Shown in pieces: positions 10,280 to 18,902 of a stretch of DNA of 64,000 nucleotides. Source of the DNA: Bin127 sp965203505. GTDB taxonomy: Bacteria; Chloroflexota; Dehalococcoidia; Lucifugimonadales; Lucifugimonadaceae. A program made the position numbers and the translations under genes. The notes beneath the pieces are model-generated. The model was given only the letters and a program-made list of their open reading frames with translations, was not told the origin of the DNA and made no database searches. The stretch spans positions 1,488,001-1,552,000 of the forward strand of contig OZ241880.1 in NCBI GenBank assembly GCA_965203505.1, in the 5' to 3' direction. How positions within the stretch are numbered: the stretch's first letter is position 1; every line of letters begins with the position of its first letter.

Positions 10280-11701
10280 TTGGAATCCGTACTTCGACAT
10301 ATCGAAGACAACGTTGATAGTTCGTTAGAAACCCTTTTCACGTTGGTTCGGCAACCCAGCGTATCGGCGCAACGTCTAGGTTTCGACAACGCACCCCAGC
10401 TAGTGGCAGATATCTTCACTGAGCACGGCTTCGATGCCGAAATCCTTGATGCTCCAAATAACGGTTTACCGTCGGTATATGGATTCGCGCCTGCCGACAC
10501 TGATGCGTTCAAACGAGCACAACAGATCTCGGATGCCGACGACTGTGTCGCCGAACCACCCACGTTGATGCTCTACGTGCACTACGACGTGCAACCGACT
10601 GACCCGATCGACCTCTGGGAAACGGATCCTTTTGAACCCACGCGGATAGGCGACCGACTCTACGGCCGCGGCATGTCAGACGACAAAGGCAACATCGTCG
10701 CACGATTGGCTGTCACGGACGCGTTCAAAGCAGAGTGGGGCGGCCTTCCTTGCAACGTGAAGATTTTCGCCGAAGGCGAAGAGGAGTCGGGCTCACCCAA
10801 CCTGCCCGGACTGATCCAAAACTACAAGGACAAGTTGACAGCTGACGCCTGCATCTGGGAGGGCGGAGGTCGCAACGCGCAGAACCGCCCCTTGATCTAC
10901 TTAGGATTAAAAGGCGTTTTGGCGGTCGAACTATCCGTGTCACTGCTGAAAGGCGACGCCCACTCCTCGTACGCAACGGTGTTGCCGTCTGCGGCATGGA
11001 CACTCGTCAACGCACTTCACTCCATCAAAGACCCGACGGATGACCGCATCCTGATCGAAGGGTTCTACGACGACGTGCGCGAATCAACCGCAGATGAAGA
11101 CAACGCACTCGCCGACCTGCCTGACGACACCGAGGAGTGGAGAGGAACGTTTGGCAACGAATCGTTCGTCGCTGGACTAGGCTCCGAAGACCTGCCTCGC
11201 AAACATCTATTCATGCCGACCGCCAACATCGCAGGTCTAGACTCCGGCTACCAAGGCGAAGGCATGAAGACGGTTTTGCCGGCCAAAGCCAGCGCCAAGA
11301 TGGACTTCCGCCTCGTTCCGGATATGCGCCCTGACGACATCTTCGAAAAGATCAGGCGTCATCTCGATCGGTGCGGCTTCGAAGATGTAGACCTAAACCT
11401 GATTAGCGGAGTACACCCCTTTCGCACCGACATGTCCTCGAAGTGGGCCCAGATGGCCATCCAAACCTCCGAGCAGACGTACCACAAATCAGCAGTGATC
11501 TACCCCACAATGGCCGGATCGGGGCCCATGCACGACTTCGGTGCGGTTTTGGGCATCCCGATCACGTCCGCAGGTATCGACCACCCGACTCACAAAATCC
11601 ACGCACCGAACGAAAACATCACAGTTGAAGATTTCGTCCTAGGCGCCCAGAACATCGCACGCCTGATGCAACGGTTCGCAGGGGAGTGGGCGTCTGAGTG
11701 A
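10280..11701 (+). CDS. M20-family dipeptidase/metallopeptidase
   Basis: 473 residues starting at TTG 10280, with a GGAG ribosome site at about 10269-10272. Zinc-peptidase motifs are clear: H-Y-D-V-Q-P with the first metal ligand, G-R-G-M-S-D-D-K-G with the bridging Asp, and E-G-E-E-E-S-G with the catalytic Glu pair. C-terminal S-G-P-M-H-D-F and D-H-P-T-H-K-I-H supply further ligands. Such enzymes hydrolyse dipeptides or N-acyl amino acids in the cytoplasm. It follows the SDR by 38 bp in the same direction. Confidence 0.92.
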   Translation: MESVLRHIEDNVDSSLETLFTLVRQPSVSAQRLGFDNAPQLVADIFTEHGFDAEILDAPNNGLPSVYGFAPADTDAFKRAQQISDADDCVAEPPTLMLYVHYDVQPTDPIDLWETDPFEPTRIGDRLYGRGMSDDKGNIVARLAVTDAFKAEWGGLPCNVKIFAEGEEESGSPNLPGLIQNYKDKLTADACIWEGGGRNAQNRPLIYLGLKGVLAVELSVSLLKGDAHSSYATVLPSAAWTLVNALHSIKDPTDDRILIEGFYDDVRESTADEDNALADLPDDTEEWRGTFGNESFVAGLGSEDLPRKHLFMPTANIAGLDSGYQGEGMKTVLPAKASAKMDFRLVPDMRPDDIFEKIRRHLDRCGFEDVDLNLISGVHPFRTDMSSKWAQMAIQTSEQTYHKSAVIYPTMAGSGPMHDFGAVLGIPITSAGIDHPTHKIHAPNENITVEDFVLGAQNIARLMQRFAGEWASE

Positions 11702-11741
11702 TCCGCTAGGCTATGACCAATCATGAAGTTCGACATTCCAT

Positions 11742-11771
11742 TTGACGACTATTCCTTATAAGGATTAGAAT
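11742..11771 (+). promoter_or_regulatory. Promoter and palindromic operator of the toxin-antitoxin pair
   Basis: A -35 TTGACG (11742-11747) and -10 TAGAAT (11766-11771) are separated by 18 bp. The spacer contains the perfect 12-bp palindrome TCCTTATAAGGA (11753-11764), well placed for autorepression by the XRE antitoxin. Expected transcription starts fall at about 11777-11779, exactly on the toxin GTG at 11778, so the mRNA may be leaderless. Confidence 0.6.
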
Positions 11772-11777
11772 GGAGTC

Positions 11778-12137
11778 GTGTCATGGACGGTTGAATACAC
11801 CAACGAGTTTGAGGATTGGTGGCATGGCCTTACGGAGCGGCAGCAAGACTCGCTAGATGCTGGAGTGAAGCTGTTAATGGAATACGGGCCGAGATTGCCA
11901 TTCCCGTACTCGTCGGACATTCGGGGTTCACGACATGGCGCGATGCGCGAGCTACGCACCCAGAGCGGTGGTCGACCGTTGCGTACCTTGTACATGTTCG
12001 ATCCTAGGCGGACAGCCATCCTCCTGATCGGAGGCGACAAGACAGGGAACGATCGGTTCTACGAACAATTCGTACCGATGGCTGACCAACTCTACGACCG
12101 ATACCTTGAAGAAATACGAAAAGAAAGGCTGATCTAA
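11778..12137 (+). CDS. HigB-like toxin, RelE/ParE superfamily (phage Gp49-like)
   Basis: 119 residues from GTG 11778; the nearby ATG at 11783 is out of frame. The protein has the Gp49/HigB layout: an N-terminal T-x-E-Y-x-x-E-F-x-x-W segment, a central G-P-R-L-P-F-P-Y-S region before M-R-E-L-R, then a basic R-P-L-R-T-L-Y-M-F-D-P-R-R strand and I-L-L-I-G-G-D-K-T-G. HigB toxins cut mRNA on the ribosome. Its stop overlaps the antitoxin start by 1 bp, with the toxin first, which is the HigBA order. Activity is inferred from family and context. Confidence 0.88.
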   Translation: MSWTVEYTNEFEDWWHGLTERQQDSLDAGVKLLMEYGPRLPFPYSSDIRGSRHGAMRELRTQSGGRPLRTLYMFDPRRTAILLIGGDKTGNDRFYEQFVPMADQLYDRYLEEIRKERLI

Positions 12138-12484
12138 TGTCCGGCCACAAACCTTGGAGTGAATTGACCAAAGATTTCACCCCTGAACGACGTCGTCGCA
12201 TCGATGAGATGACGAACAAGATGATCGCCGAGATGCCTCTGCACGAACTTCGGCGCGCACGTGCCTTAACCCAACAGGATTTAGCCAAATCGCTAAACGT
12301 CAACCAACCCGCCGTCTCGAAGATGGAGCAAAGAACCGATGCATACATATCGAGCCTCCGTTCCTACATCGAGGCGGTAGGCGGCAAGTTAAGAATCACC
12401 GCCGAGTTCCCCGAAGGAGAGATCGGGATTACAAACTTCGGCCGACTAGCCGATGAAGGCGAGGATTTCGGCGCGCGCGAATGA
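12137..12484 (+). CDS. HigA-like XRE-family antitoxin
   Basis: 115 residues. A helix-turn-helix spans about residues 34-65, seen as L-R-R-A-R-A-L-T-Q-Q-D-L-A and V-N-Q-P-A-V-S-K-M-E. The ~30-residue N-terminal region, with a basic E-R-R-R-R-I-D-E-M helix, and the C-terminal G-G-K-L-R-I-T-A strand are typical of antitoxins paired with Gp49-like toxins. It should neutralise the upstream toxin and bind the palindrome at 11753-11764. The ribosome site lies within the toxin coding end (AAAGAAAGG). Confidence 0.9.
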   Translation: MSGHKPWSELTKDFTPERRRRIDEMTNKMIAEMPLHELRRARALTQQDLAKSLNVNQPAVSKMEQRTDAYISSLRSYIEAVGGKLRITAEFPEGEIGITNFGRLADEGEDFGARE

Positions 12485-12572
12485 CAGTTCGCGTTTATCC
12501 CGCCGCGGTCGCACATCTAAAATCAAAACCTGCGAAACATCTCAAGATACTTCCCCTGGAGCACTTCAACCC

Positions 12573-13313
12573 TTGGCCATCATCCAACCGACGCCAGACC
12601 ACGTCCTAGACCGTGAAACCATCGAAAAGCTGAAGACGGTCAACTCTACAGCCGTCATCGACATCCTCGCGCGCAACGGTCACGACCCGCGCTACATCTA
12701 CATGCCCAACATACGGACGATGAACCCTGGCGTGCGTCTGGTAGCGCGCGCCATCACGGTTCGTTTTCTCCCGGCTCGTGCCGACCTCATGGCCGAAAAA
12801 CCCGGTGGCGAGGAATCGCCCGAATACGCAGCGTTTGAACTTGCTGGCCCGGGCGATGTCGTCGTTATGGAATCGATGCGTACGAAACTGATGTCCATTG
12901 GTGGCGACATTAAATTTCTTCGCCTGAAGCAACGCAGCGTCGATGGCTTGGTCTGCGACGGCGGCATCCGAGATATGCACACCGTCAAAGACTATGGCAT
13001 TGCGTTATACGGATACGACAAGACATCAAACCTCGGCACTCGCGTCGGCACTCCATACTCCACGAACGATGCCATCAACTGCGATGGGGTTTTAGTCAAA
13101 CCCGGCGATTACATCGTTGCGGACGATGACGGAGTGGTTTGCATCCCACGGTATGTTGCACCCGACATCGCTCAAAAAGCGATCGAATACGACGATCTCG
13201 AAGAGTGGATTCGAGCACGTCTGGATCGCGAAAATTTGACTCCCGGAAAATACTACCCACCGGACGATGCCGTTATCGCGCAATATCGAGCTGAACGGGA
13301 TGCGGACGCCTGA
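12573..13313 (+). CDS. RraA-like / 4-hydroxy-4-methyl-2-oxoglutarate aldolase family protein
   Basis: TTG at 12573, preceded by TGGAG, gives 247 residues; an ATG at 12453 in the same frame would overlap the antitoxin and add a low-complexity basic leader, so it is disfavoured. The fold signature includes G-x-D-I-K-F-L-R-L-K-Q-R-S, the G-L-V-C-D-G-G-I-R-D loop with the Arg-Asp pair used by HMG/CHA aldolases, and the late A-D-D-D-G-V-V-C-I-P strand. Members act either as aldolases or oxaloacetate decarboxylases on pyruvate-containing acids. Location near an HpcH aldolase favours a catabolic role over RNase E regulation. Confidence 0.85.
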   Translation: MAIIQPTPDHVLDRETIEKLKTVNSTAVIDILARNGHDPRYIYMPNIRTMNPGVRLVARAITVRFLPARADLMAEKPGGEESPEYAAFELAGPGDVVVMESMRTKLMSIGGDIKFLRLKQRSVDGLVCDGGIRDMHTVKDYGIALYGYDKTSNLGTRVGTPYSTNDAINCDGVLVKPGDYIVADDDGVVCIPRYVAPDIAQKAIEYDDLEEWIRARLDRENLTPGKYYPPDDAVIAQYRAERDADA

Positions 13314-13351
13314 CCGAAGTTTTCAGTATCAAATGTGGTTAGCACAAGCTC

Positions 13352-14275
13352 CTAAACCGTAATCTCGATACTCATCCCGTCGTACGCATATTGGATGTTT
13401 AACCCGTCGTTGACTGTAGGGTCCCGCAGACGGGCGTTCATCGCATAGTGGTCGATGCCGTGAGCGGCGTCGGTGAGGAAGGTACGCCTTGGCCTGATCA
13501 ATTTGGCGTATTCGACAGCCTGCTCCATCGTCAGGTGCGAACCGTGGGTACGTTGCGTTCTTAGGGCGTCAATCACCAGCGTGTCCACATCATCGATTTT
13601 GTCCAGCACGTCGTCCGGCACATGCGAGGCGTCGGAGATGTAAGCAAAATCTCCGATAAGGTAACCGTTGCACCAGTAGTCTGGACCGTGAAGCACAGGT
13701 AATGGTGTGAGGGTGGTGCCGAAGACATCAATAGGTTCTTCGTCGATAATCTGGAAATCCAAGATGGCGACTGTTCCGCCGCTCGTCATCTGAGTTCGAT
13801 CCACGAGGTAGTAGGCGGTCTTGGAGACGATATCCAGGTCCTCTTGTCGCAAGTAGATCGGGATTCGTGCATCTCGCCCGCGCGCCAACAGAGCGGCATG
13901 TTCATCACCTTGGGCGAAACGCATCGTGTTCGTCCAGTCACGAAGATCGTCAAGACCACCTGCTGAATCGGCGTGTGCATGCGTCAGGACTACCGCATTC
14001 AGTGATCGGATCGCGTGCTTCGGAAACCACTCGATGGCCGCTTGATAGAAAAATTTGCCGGCATCGACCAAGATATTGATCGGCGGGCCGTCGTCTTGCT
14101 CCCTCTGGATCACGATACCCGTATTGCGTCGTCGGTTCTTCGACCCGGGCCGCATGGCATCGATACAAACGGGGCAAGTAGGCGGATCGGCCGTGAGGCA
14201 TGTAACCCTGGGGATACCTTCAGACGTACCCGTTCCGAGAAACATCACCGTCGCTTTGGAGTTCAAATTCGGCAT
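13352..14275 (-). CDS. MBL-fold metal-dependent hydrolase, PhnP-like
   Basis: 307 residues. The N-terminus has the PhnP-type F-L-G-T-G-T-S-E-G-I-P followed by paired cysteines (C-P-V-C), and the metal motif reads THAHADSAGGLDDLR. The third metal-site residue of HxHxDH is Ser here, not His (codon TCA, checked on the minus strand). A C-terminal L-H-G-P-D-Y and S-D-A-S-H complete the site. PhnP-like enzymes cleave cyclic or phosphodiester substrates; the exact substrate is unknown. It is divergent from the next gene by 104 bp. Confidence 0.82.
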   Translation of the reverse strand: MPNLNSKATVMFLGTGTSEGIPRVTCLTADPPTCPVCIDAMRPGSKNRRRNTGIVIQREQDDGPPINILVDAGKFFYQAAIEWFPKHAIRSLNAVVLTHAHADSAGGLDDLRDWTNTMRFAQGDEHAALLARGRDARIPIYLRQEDLDIVSKTAYYLVDRTQMTSGGTVAILDFQIIDEEPIDVFGTTLTPLPVLHGPDYWCNGYLIGDFAYISDASHVPDDVLDKIDDVDTLVIDALRTQRTHGSHLTMEQAVEYAKLIRPRRTFLTDAAHGIDHYAMNARLRDPTVNDGLNIQYAYDGMSIEITV

Positions 14276-14379
14276 TACCTCAGGGTACGACTCGAACCGA
14301 GTTCGATGCCTTTGCGAAGATTATTCTTGAAGGATGTCCCTGATCAACGGGGCAAGCACCATCCAATTGAATCTGCCCG

Positions 14380-15606
14380 ATGATCAATAACAGATCCGAC
14401 CTGATCGCTTCCATCGATGAAGAGTTCGAAGCCATCATCCCGGAGCATGACGCCCCCAACCACGCCGCGCTTGGGTACGCACTTGGCAAGTCATTAGGTG
14501 TTCTCGATCCCATCACCTTCGACGAGGCGACGCAAGCGGCATCAGTCGAACTGGAGGGGGTCATCGGGCAACACGACCGCGTGGTCCTTCTTCTGCTCGA
14601 CGGCTTCGGTATGAACTTCGTCGACACGTTGCCCGCCAACTCGTACCTGCGAAGCAACAACGTGATGACGATGTGTTCAACACTGCCCACGTCCACTGGC
14701 CCCAATCTGATGTCGCTCGCCACTGGCAGATGGCCCGGCACGCACGGGAACCTTGGTTGGGACGTGCACATTCCGCGACTGGGAGAGCGGATTCAACCGC
14801 TCCCTTGGCGGTTGACCCGGACTGGGCAGCCATTAGACCAAATCGGGTTTAGCCCCATGGAAATGCTATTTGCACCGCCGATACCGTTCAGAGAACTAGG
14901 TACCTTTACCTTCGTAGTGCAAGAGGATTTGGCATCGACCACCACGACTTCGATGTACGGACAGACCTCCACGCTAGGTTTCTCGAAGGAAGAGGACCCG
15001 ATCGGTGAGATCTGCGCGAACGTGCTTAATGTGATCGAGCGGACGGCAAACAAATCATTCACCTACGTCTATTGGACCGACGTCGATAGCAGTGCTCACT
15101 CCTATGGCGAAAACCACCCATACACGAGAGCCGCCGTCCTACAAGCCGCCGCGTTAGTTGAAGCACTCGGCACGACGCTCGATGGCAAAGCGAGGTTCAT
15201 CGTGACCGCAGATCACGGCCATCTCGACAGCCCCGAACATGCATGGACAACCCTCACGCCGTCGGCGCCGTTGAGCCAACACTTGACGTGTGTACCAGCT
15301 GGCGAACCCAGAACTTTGTTCTTCCACGTCAAGCCCGGTTCTGGCGAATCCTTTCAAGACCTATTCGATGCCGGACTGGGCGATCGTTTCACGTTGATGC
15401 CAAGCAGGGATGCGATCGAAATGGGGCTATTCGGGCCGACCAGCTTCATCTCAGACGCAGCGCGCGATCGCATGGGTGACTTTTTCGCCCTCTCACGTGG
15501 GAGGTGGTGTATCTACGCGTCGGATTCTGAAGAAGGTGTAACTTTACAATCGATGCATGGCGGCATCACGACCGCCGAAAGTCTTGTGCCACTCATTGTG
15601 GTTTGA
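14380..15606 (+). CDS. Type I phosphodiesterase/nucleotide pyrophosphatase (alkaline phosphatase superfamily)
   Basis: 408 residues. Metal ligands of the superfamily are visible: Asp in L-L-L-L-D-G-F-G, the Thr nucleophile region in L-P-T-S-T-G-P-N, D-V-D-S-S-A-H with Asp and His, and A-D-H-G-H. It should hydrolyse a phosphate mono- or diester. No signal peptide is visible, so it looks cytoplasmic. The neighbouring PhnP-like hydrolase on the opposite strand could act on a related phosphoester, but that is guesswork. Confidence 0.87.
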   Translation: MINNRSDLIASIDEEFEAIIPEHDAPNHAALGYALGKSLGVLDPITFDEATQAASVELEGVIGQHDRVVLLLLDGFGMNFVDTLPANSYLRSNNVMTMCSTLPTSTGPNLMSLATGRWPGTHGNLGWDVHIPRLGERIQPLPWRLTRTGQPLDQIGFSPMEMLFAPPIPFRELGTFTFVVQEDLASTTTTSMYGQTSTLGFSKEEDPIGEICANVLNVIERTANKSFTYVYWTDVDSSAHSYGENHPYTRAAVLQAAALVEALGTTLDGKARFIVTADHGHLDSPEHAWTTLTPSAPLSQHLTCVPAGEPRTLFFHVKPGSGESFQDLFDAGLGDRFTLMPSRDAIEMGLFGPTSFISDAARDRMGDFFALSRGRWCIYASDSEEGVTLQSMHGGITTAESLVPLIVV

Positions 15607-15641
15607 ATCCGAAAACGAACATCAACTAGAGCAGGTGAAAA

Positions 15642-16409
15642 ATGCCCATTCGCGGAAATCTGAAGAAGCGACTTCAAGCCGGAGAAACGGTTGTCGGACC
15701 GTTCGTAATCGTGCCGTCAGTGACGATGATTGACACCTTGGGCTATTCGGGCATGGATTTCTGCATCATCGACACTGAGCACGGCCCGATATCGCAAGAG
15801 TCGGCGACCGATTTGGTCATCGCCGCGCAAGGCGTCGGCGTAGCGCCGATCATTCGCGTGGGCGACAACGACGAGCGATTGATACTCCGCGCGCTGGACA
15901 TCGGTTCCGAAGGCGTTCAGGTTCCTCAGATCAACTCGATTCCTGATGCTGAAGCAGTGGTTCACGCGGCCAAATACGCGCCACTAGGTGAACGCGGCCT
16001 CTCGATATTCACCCGAGCCGGAAACTACTTCGACAACGACGGTGAAGGCCACACTGACCGGCAGAATGACGAGACGATGACCGTCGTGCACATCGAGGGC
16101 AAGAAAGGCCTAGACAACCTCGAAGCGATCATGACCGTGGACGGCATCGACGTCCTCTTCCTCGGCCCCTACGACATATCCCAATCCCTCGGCTACCCCG
16201 GCGATGTCCGAAACCCGATAGTAGAGACCGCGCTTCGGGAAGCTACCGCCAAAGCCCGAGCGCAGGGCAGGGCAGTAGGCTCCTACGCCAAAGACGTCGA
16301 AATGGGCAAATGGCTCATCGACCTCGGCATCCAATACATCTCCATCAACGTCGACGCCATCATTTACCGCCAAGCGTGCGAAGCAATCGTCGACTCACTT
16401 AAAGCATGA
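15642..16409 (+). CDS. HpcH/HpaI-family aldolase, 2-keto-3-deoxy-L-rhamnonate aldolase-like
   Basis: 255 residues with the class II HpcH/HpaI barrel: N-terminal G-x-x-V-G-P-F, D-F-C-I-I-D-T-E-H-G-P, the metal-site E-G-V-Q-V-P-Q-I-N-S region and L-G-P-Y-D-I-S. The family splits 2-keto-3-deoxy acids to pyruvate and an aldehyde. It is convergent, 12 bp apart, with an enolase-superfamily dehydratase whose residues match L-rhamnonate dehydratase. The two would make successive steps (sugar acid to 2-keto-3-deoxy acid to pyruvate plus lactaldehyde), which supports the specific guess. Confidence 0.88.
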   Translation: MPIRGNLKKRLQAGETVVGPFVIVPSVTMIDTLGYSGMDFCIIDTEHGPISQESATDLVIAAQGVGVAPIIRVGDNDERLILRALDIGSEGVQVPQINSIPDAEAVVHAAKYAPLGERGLSIFTRAGNYFDNDGEGHTDRQNDETMTVVHIEGKKGLDNLEAIMTVDGIDVLFLGPYDISQSLGYPGDVRNPIVETALREATAKARAQGRAVGSYAKDVEMGKWLIDLGIQYISINVDAIIYRQACEAIVDSLKA

Positions 16410-16421
16410 CAAACCGCGGTG

Positions 16422-17465
16422 CTACAACATCGCTTCATTCAACCGAACTCCGAAACCAGCTTCATCGCTGATCGTTAACTTACCTGATTCGATCGCTGGA
16501 TTACCGATCCACAGTTCGTCAGTGTCAGCATCCCGACTACCCATCACCAACTCCGCCAAATCATCACACGCATCATTCGCCGCGATCAGGTGCAACCCCC
16601 AAACCTCACCACCTCGATGCGGCACCACAGGCACTTCGTACTCAGAGGCCAAATCGCATATCCGCAATCCCGCCGTTATTCCCCCACACCAAGTAATGTC
16701 CGGCTGCCAGATGTCGTACGCGCCATGCTCAGCGATATCTCTGAAACCGGCCACGCCGAACTCATGCTCGCCGCCCGCTAGGTTGATAGGGGCGACCTTT
16801 GGGCGTAACTCACCTAACTCCCGAACATCATCCGGCGTCAACACATCCTCAAACCAGTAGATGTTGAAATCTGCCAAATCGCTAGCCATCCTGACTGCCA
16901 CATCCGAATCCCACGACATGTACACATCAAACATAACCTTAGCCTCATCGCCCATCACCTCTCGAGCCTTTTCAGCGGACTCCACCGCATCATCGGTCGT
17001 CCCAGCCCAACGGTGGGTCAGCTTTTGACCGGAAACTCCGAGTTCTGCATACCACTCTGAATCCGGACCGGTCGCATAGACATTGATGCACTCTTTCTTC
17101 ACGCCTCCGATGAGGTCGGCTACTGGACGTCTTTCCGCTTTCCCCAATGCGTCCCAGAGCGCCAAATCCACCCCGCTGAGCGCCATCATCGCGATGCCCT
17201 TGCGACCATAAGGTAGCGATTCATAGTACAGGCGGTCCCATATCCGCATCACATCTTCGGGCGAGTTCAACGATTCACCGACCAACAGCTCGCTGAAATG
17301 TCCGTTGACTATCGGCAACGAGGCTAGTCCGCCACCACCGTACCCGTAACCCACTACACCTACGTCGGTCCGCACTTCCACCACGATCTGCCAAAGGTGG
17401 GTACGCCACGACGACGCGACATTCTGGTACTTCGGGTAGACGGCTTTGATTGATTCGATTCGCAT
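16422..17465 (-). CDS. Mandelate racemase/enolase superfamily acid-sugar dehydratase, rhamnonate dehydratase-like
   Basis: 347 residues. Metal ligands are in M-F-D-V-Y-M-S-W-D, Y-W-F-E-D-V-L and A-G-G-E-H-E; the E-H pair and the later V-P-H-R-G-G-E-V-W-G-L-H His are the pattern of the L-rhamnonate dehydratase subgroup rather than the Lys-x-Lys of mandelate racemase. It dehydrates an acid sugar to a 2-keto-3-deoxy acid. The start is 12 bp upstream of the end of the next minus-strand gene's coding region, so the two are probably co-transcribed. Substrate specificity is inferred. Confidence 0.87.
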   Translation of the reverse strand: MRIESIKAVYPKYQNVASSWRTHLWQIVVEVRTDVGVVGYGYGGGGLASLPIVNGHFSELLVGESLNSPEDVMRIWDRLYYESLPYGRKGIAMMALSGVDLALWDALGKAERRPVADLIGGVKKECINVYATGPDSEWYAELGVSGQKLTHRWAGTTDDAVESAEKAREVMGDEAKVMFDVYMSWDSDVAVRMASDLADFNIYWFEDVLTPDDVRELGELRPKVAPINLAGGEHEFGVAGFRDIAEHGAYDIWQPDITWCGGITAGLRICDLASEYEVPVVPHRGGEVWGLHLIAANDACDDLAELVMGSRDADTDELWIGNPAIESGKLTISDEAGFGVRLNEAML

Positions 17466-17475
17466 AGCTGATCCC

Positions 17476-18747
17476 CTAAATCCTCAGCGCTCCCTGTTCT
17501 GTCGGTGGTGTCGACTCAACCAACCTCGGGACAGCAGATCCATAAACTCCGTCGTAACCCGGATCTACGTCAACATCATCGTGTCTCGCATTGACAATTG
17601 CGTTAGCCACATCTGATCGATGAAGCACAGTTTCGATGTCGGATACATCTGCATGTAGTAGTACGTCGAATTCGCTGCCGATAGCGTCGGTGAGGGCGGT
17701 GTATGCTCGGGCGACGCGTTTCGATGCTTTTCCAACGCCTAACGCATACGACAAAATCTCGGCCAACGGTATCAAATGACGATACGGTGCGTATTCTCCT
17801 TCAGCATCACGCCATGAACCGCCATTATCTTTAACTGCCTGAACAAATCCTCCATCTGACAGCGAACGCGCGCGATGCAATACTCCGAGCGTCATCCCTC
17901 GTCCACACTCTGGACACATCCCATTAAGCTCCATAGAGATTTCCGGATGTAGCCGGACACTACAGCTACGATGTCCGTCGAGATGATACTTCCCATGTTC
18001 AGGATGGAATTCGTAGGTCTCCACAACATTGCGCTCTCGGAGGGCTTGAACAACCCCGTCGTAACTAATTTCGTCTACCTCCAGCACTGTAGCCTCCCTA
18101 CCCAACGACGCTATCGAATGAGCATCTGAGAACGACACTATCGAGCGGATCCTGGAATCGGGAACCGCCCAATGCATCGACGGATCGCTCGATAGCCCGG
18201 TCTCTACCGCCAGTATCTCGTCAGTTGCGTCGCCAAAGCACTCGTAAAGCGAGTCAAATCCGGATTTGGAGCCGAAAATCCCGTACCAAGGTGTGAAAAC
18301 GTGAGCGGGGATAACTTCGGTTCTGGGCTCGGCATCGCGGATGATCCCGAACAGTTCGCGCGCTGATATCTTGAAAATCGGTCGACCATCAGATTTCAGA
18401 TTCTGTAACTTTGCGAATGTTTCGCACATACGGTCGACAGCTTGAAAATCAGGTGCAGCGATCAAGAAATGGACCCGTCGCGAACGATGGTTTTCACGCC
18501 AGATGCACGAGACCTCGCTGATCAGTATGAACTCTTTGCCATGCGCTGAAAAGATTCCAGACCCCGGACCAGTCTCGACCAGCTCGCGTCTCATCTCGCT
18601 TCGCCAGATCGGATGCGTGAAATCTGGTGCCGCTAGCAGATCAATGCCGACGCGCGTGCCGGCTTCAGCCAGACTACGAATATCCAGTTTCGGACTGGTG
18701 GCCAACGAGTAGCGTGAGTGGAGATGCAAGTCGCAGATGATGCGCAT
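17476..18747 (-). CDS. Endonuclease Q-like PHP-domain protein
   Basis: 423 residues. The N-terminal PHP metal motif is C-D-L-H-L-H-S-R-Y-S at residues 5-14, with further ligands in I-S-E-V-S, P-A-H-V-F-T-P-W-Y and F-S-D-A-H-S. After it comes a C-x2-C zinc-finger-like motif in M-C-P-E-C-G-R-G-M-T followed by L-H-R-A-R-S-L, the arrangement of EndoQ. EndoQ nicks DNA 5' of deaminated bases (hypoxanthine, uracil) and abasic sites. It is best known from Thermococcales archaea and a few bacteria. An annotation as a generic PHP phosphoesterase is the alternative. Confidence 0.8.
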   Translation of the reverse strand: MRIICDLHLHSRYSLATSPKLDIRSLAEAGTRVGIDLLAAPDFTHPIWRSEMRRELVETGPGSGIFSAHGKEFILISEVSCIWRENHRSRRVHFLIAAPDFQAVDRMCETFAKLQNLKSDGRPIFKISARELFGIIRDAEPRTEVIPAHVFTPWYGIFGSKSGFDSLYECFGDATDEILAVETGLSSDPSMHWAVPDSRIRSIVSFSDAHSIASLGREATVLEVDEISYDGVVQALRERNVVETYEFHPEHGKYHLDGHRSCSVRLHPEISMELNGMCPECGRGMTLGVLHRARSLSDGGFVQAVKDNGGSWRDAEGEYAPYRHLIPLAEILSYALGVGKASKRVARAYTALTDAIGSEFDVLLHADVSDIETVLHRSDVANAIVNARHDDVDVDPGYDGVYGSAVPRLVESTPPTEQGALRI

Positions 18748-18806
18748 TCCAGACGTCTCAGTCAGTTTTCCAGCTTTGCGGGCATAGAATCATAGTATTG
18801 GACTCA

Positions 18807-18881
18807 CGGGGAGTGGCGCAGTGGAAGCGCGCCTGCTTTGGGAGCAGGAGGTCGCGGGTTCGACCCCCGCCTCCCCGACCA
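18807..18881 (+). tRNA. tRNA-Pro, anticodon TGG, with encoded CCA
   Basis: Cloverleaf: acceptor CGGGGAG (18807-18813) pairs with CTCCCCG (18871-18877), D-stem GCGC/GCGC, anticodon stem CCTGC/GCAGG, loop TTTGGGA with anticodon TGG, T-stem GCGGG/CCCGC with loop TTCGACC, discriminator A, and templated CCA at 18879-18881. Confidence 0.97.
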
Positions 18882-18902
18882 TGTCGGATTCTCCGGCAGA
18901 TC

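Noticed and set aside
12453..12572. Earlier ATG start for the RraA-like gene
   Set aside because: It overlaps the antitoxin and adds a basic low-complexity leader absent from the family; TTG 12573 has a better ribosome site.
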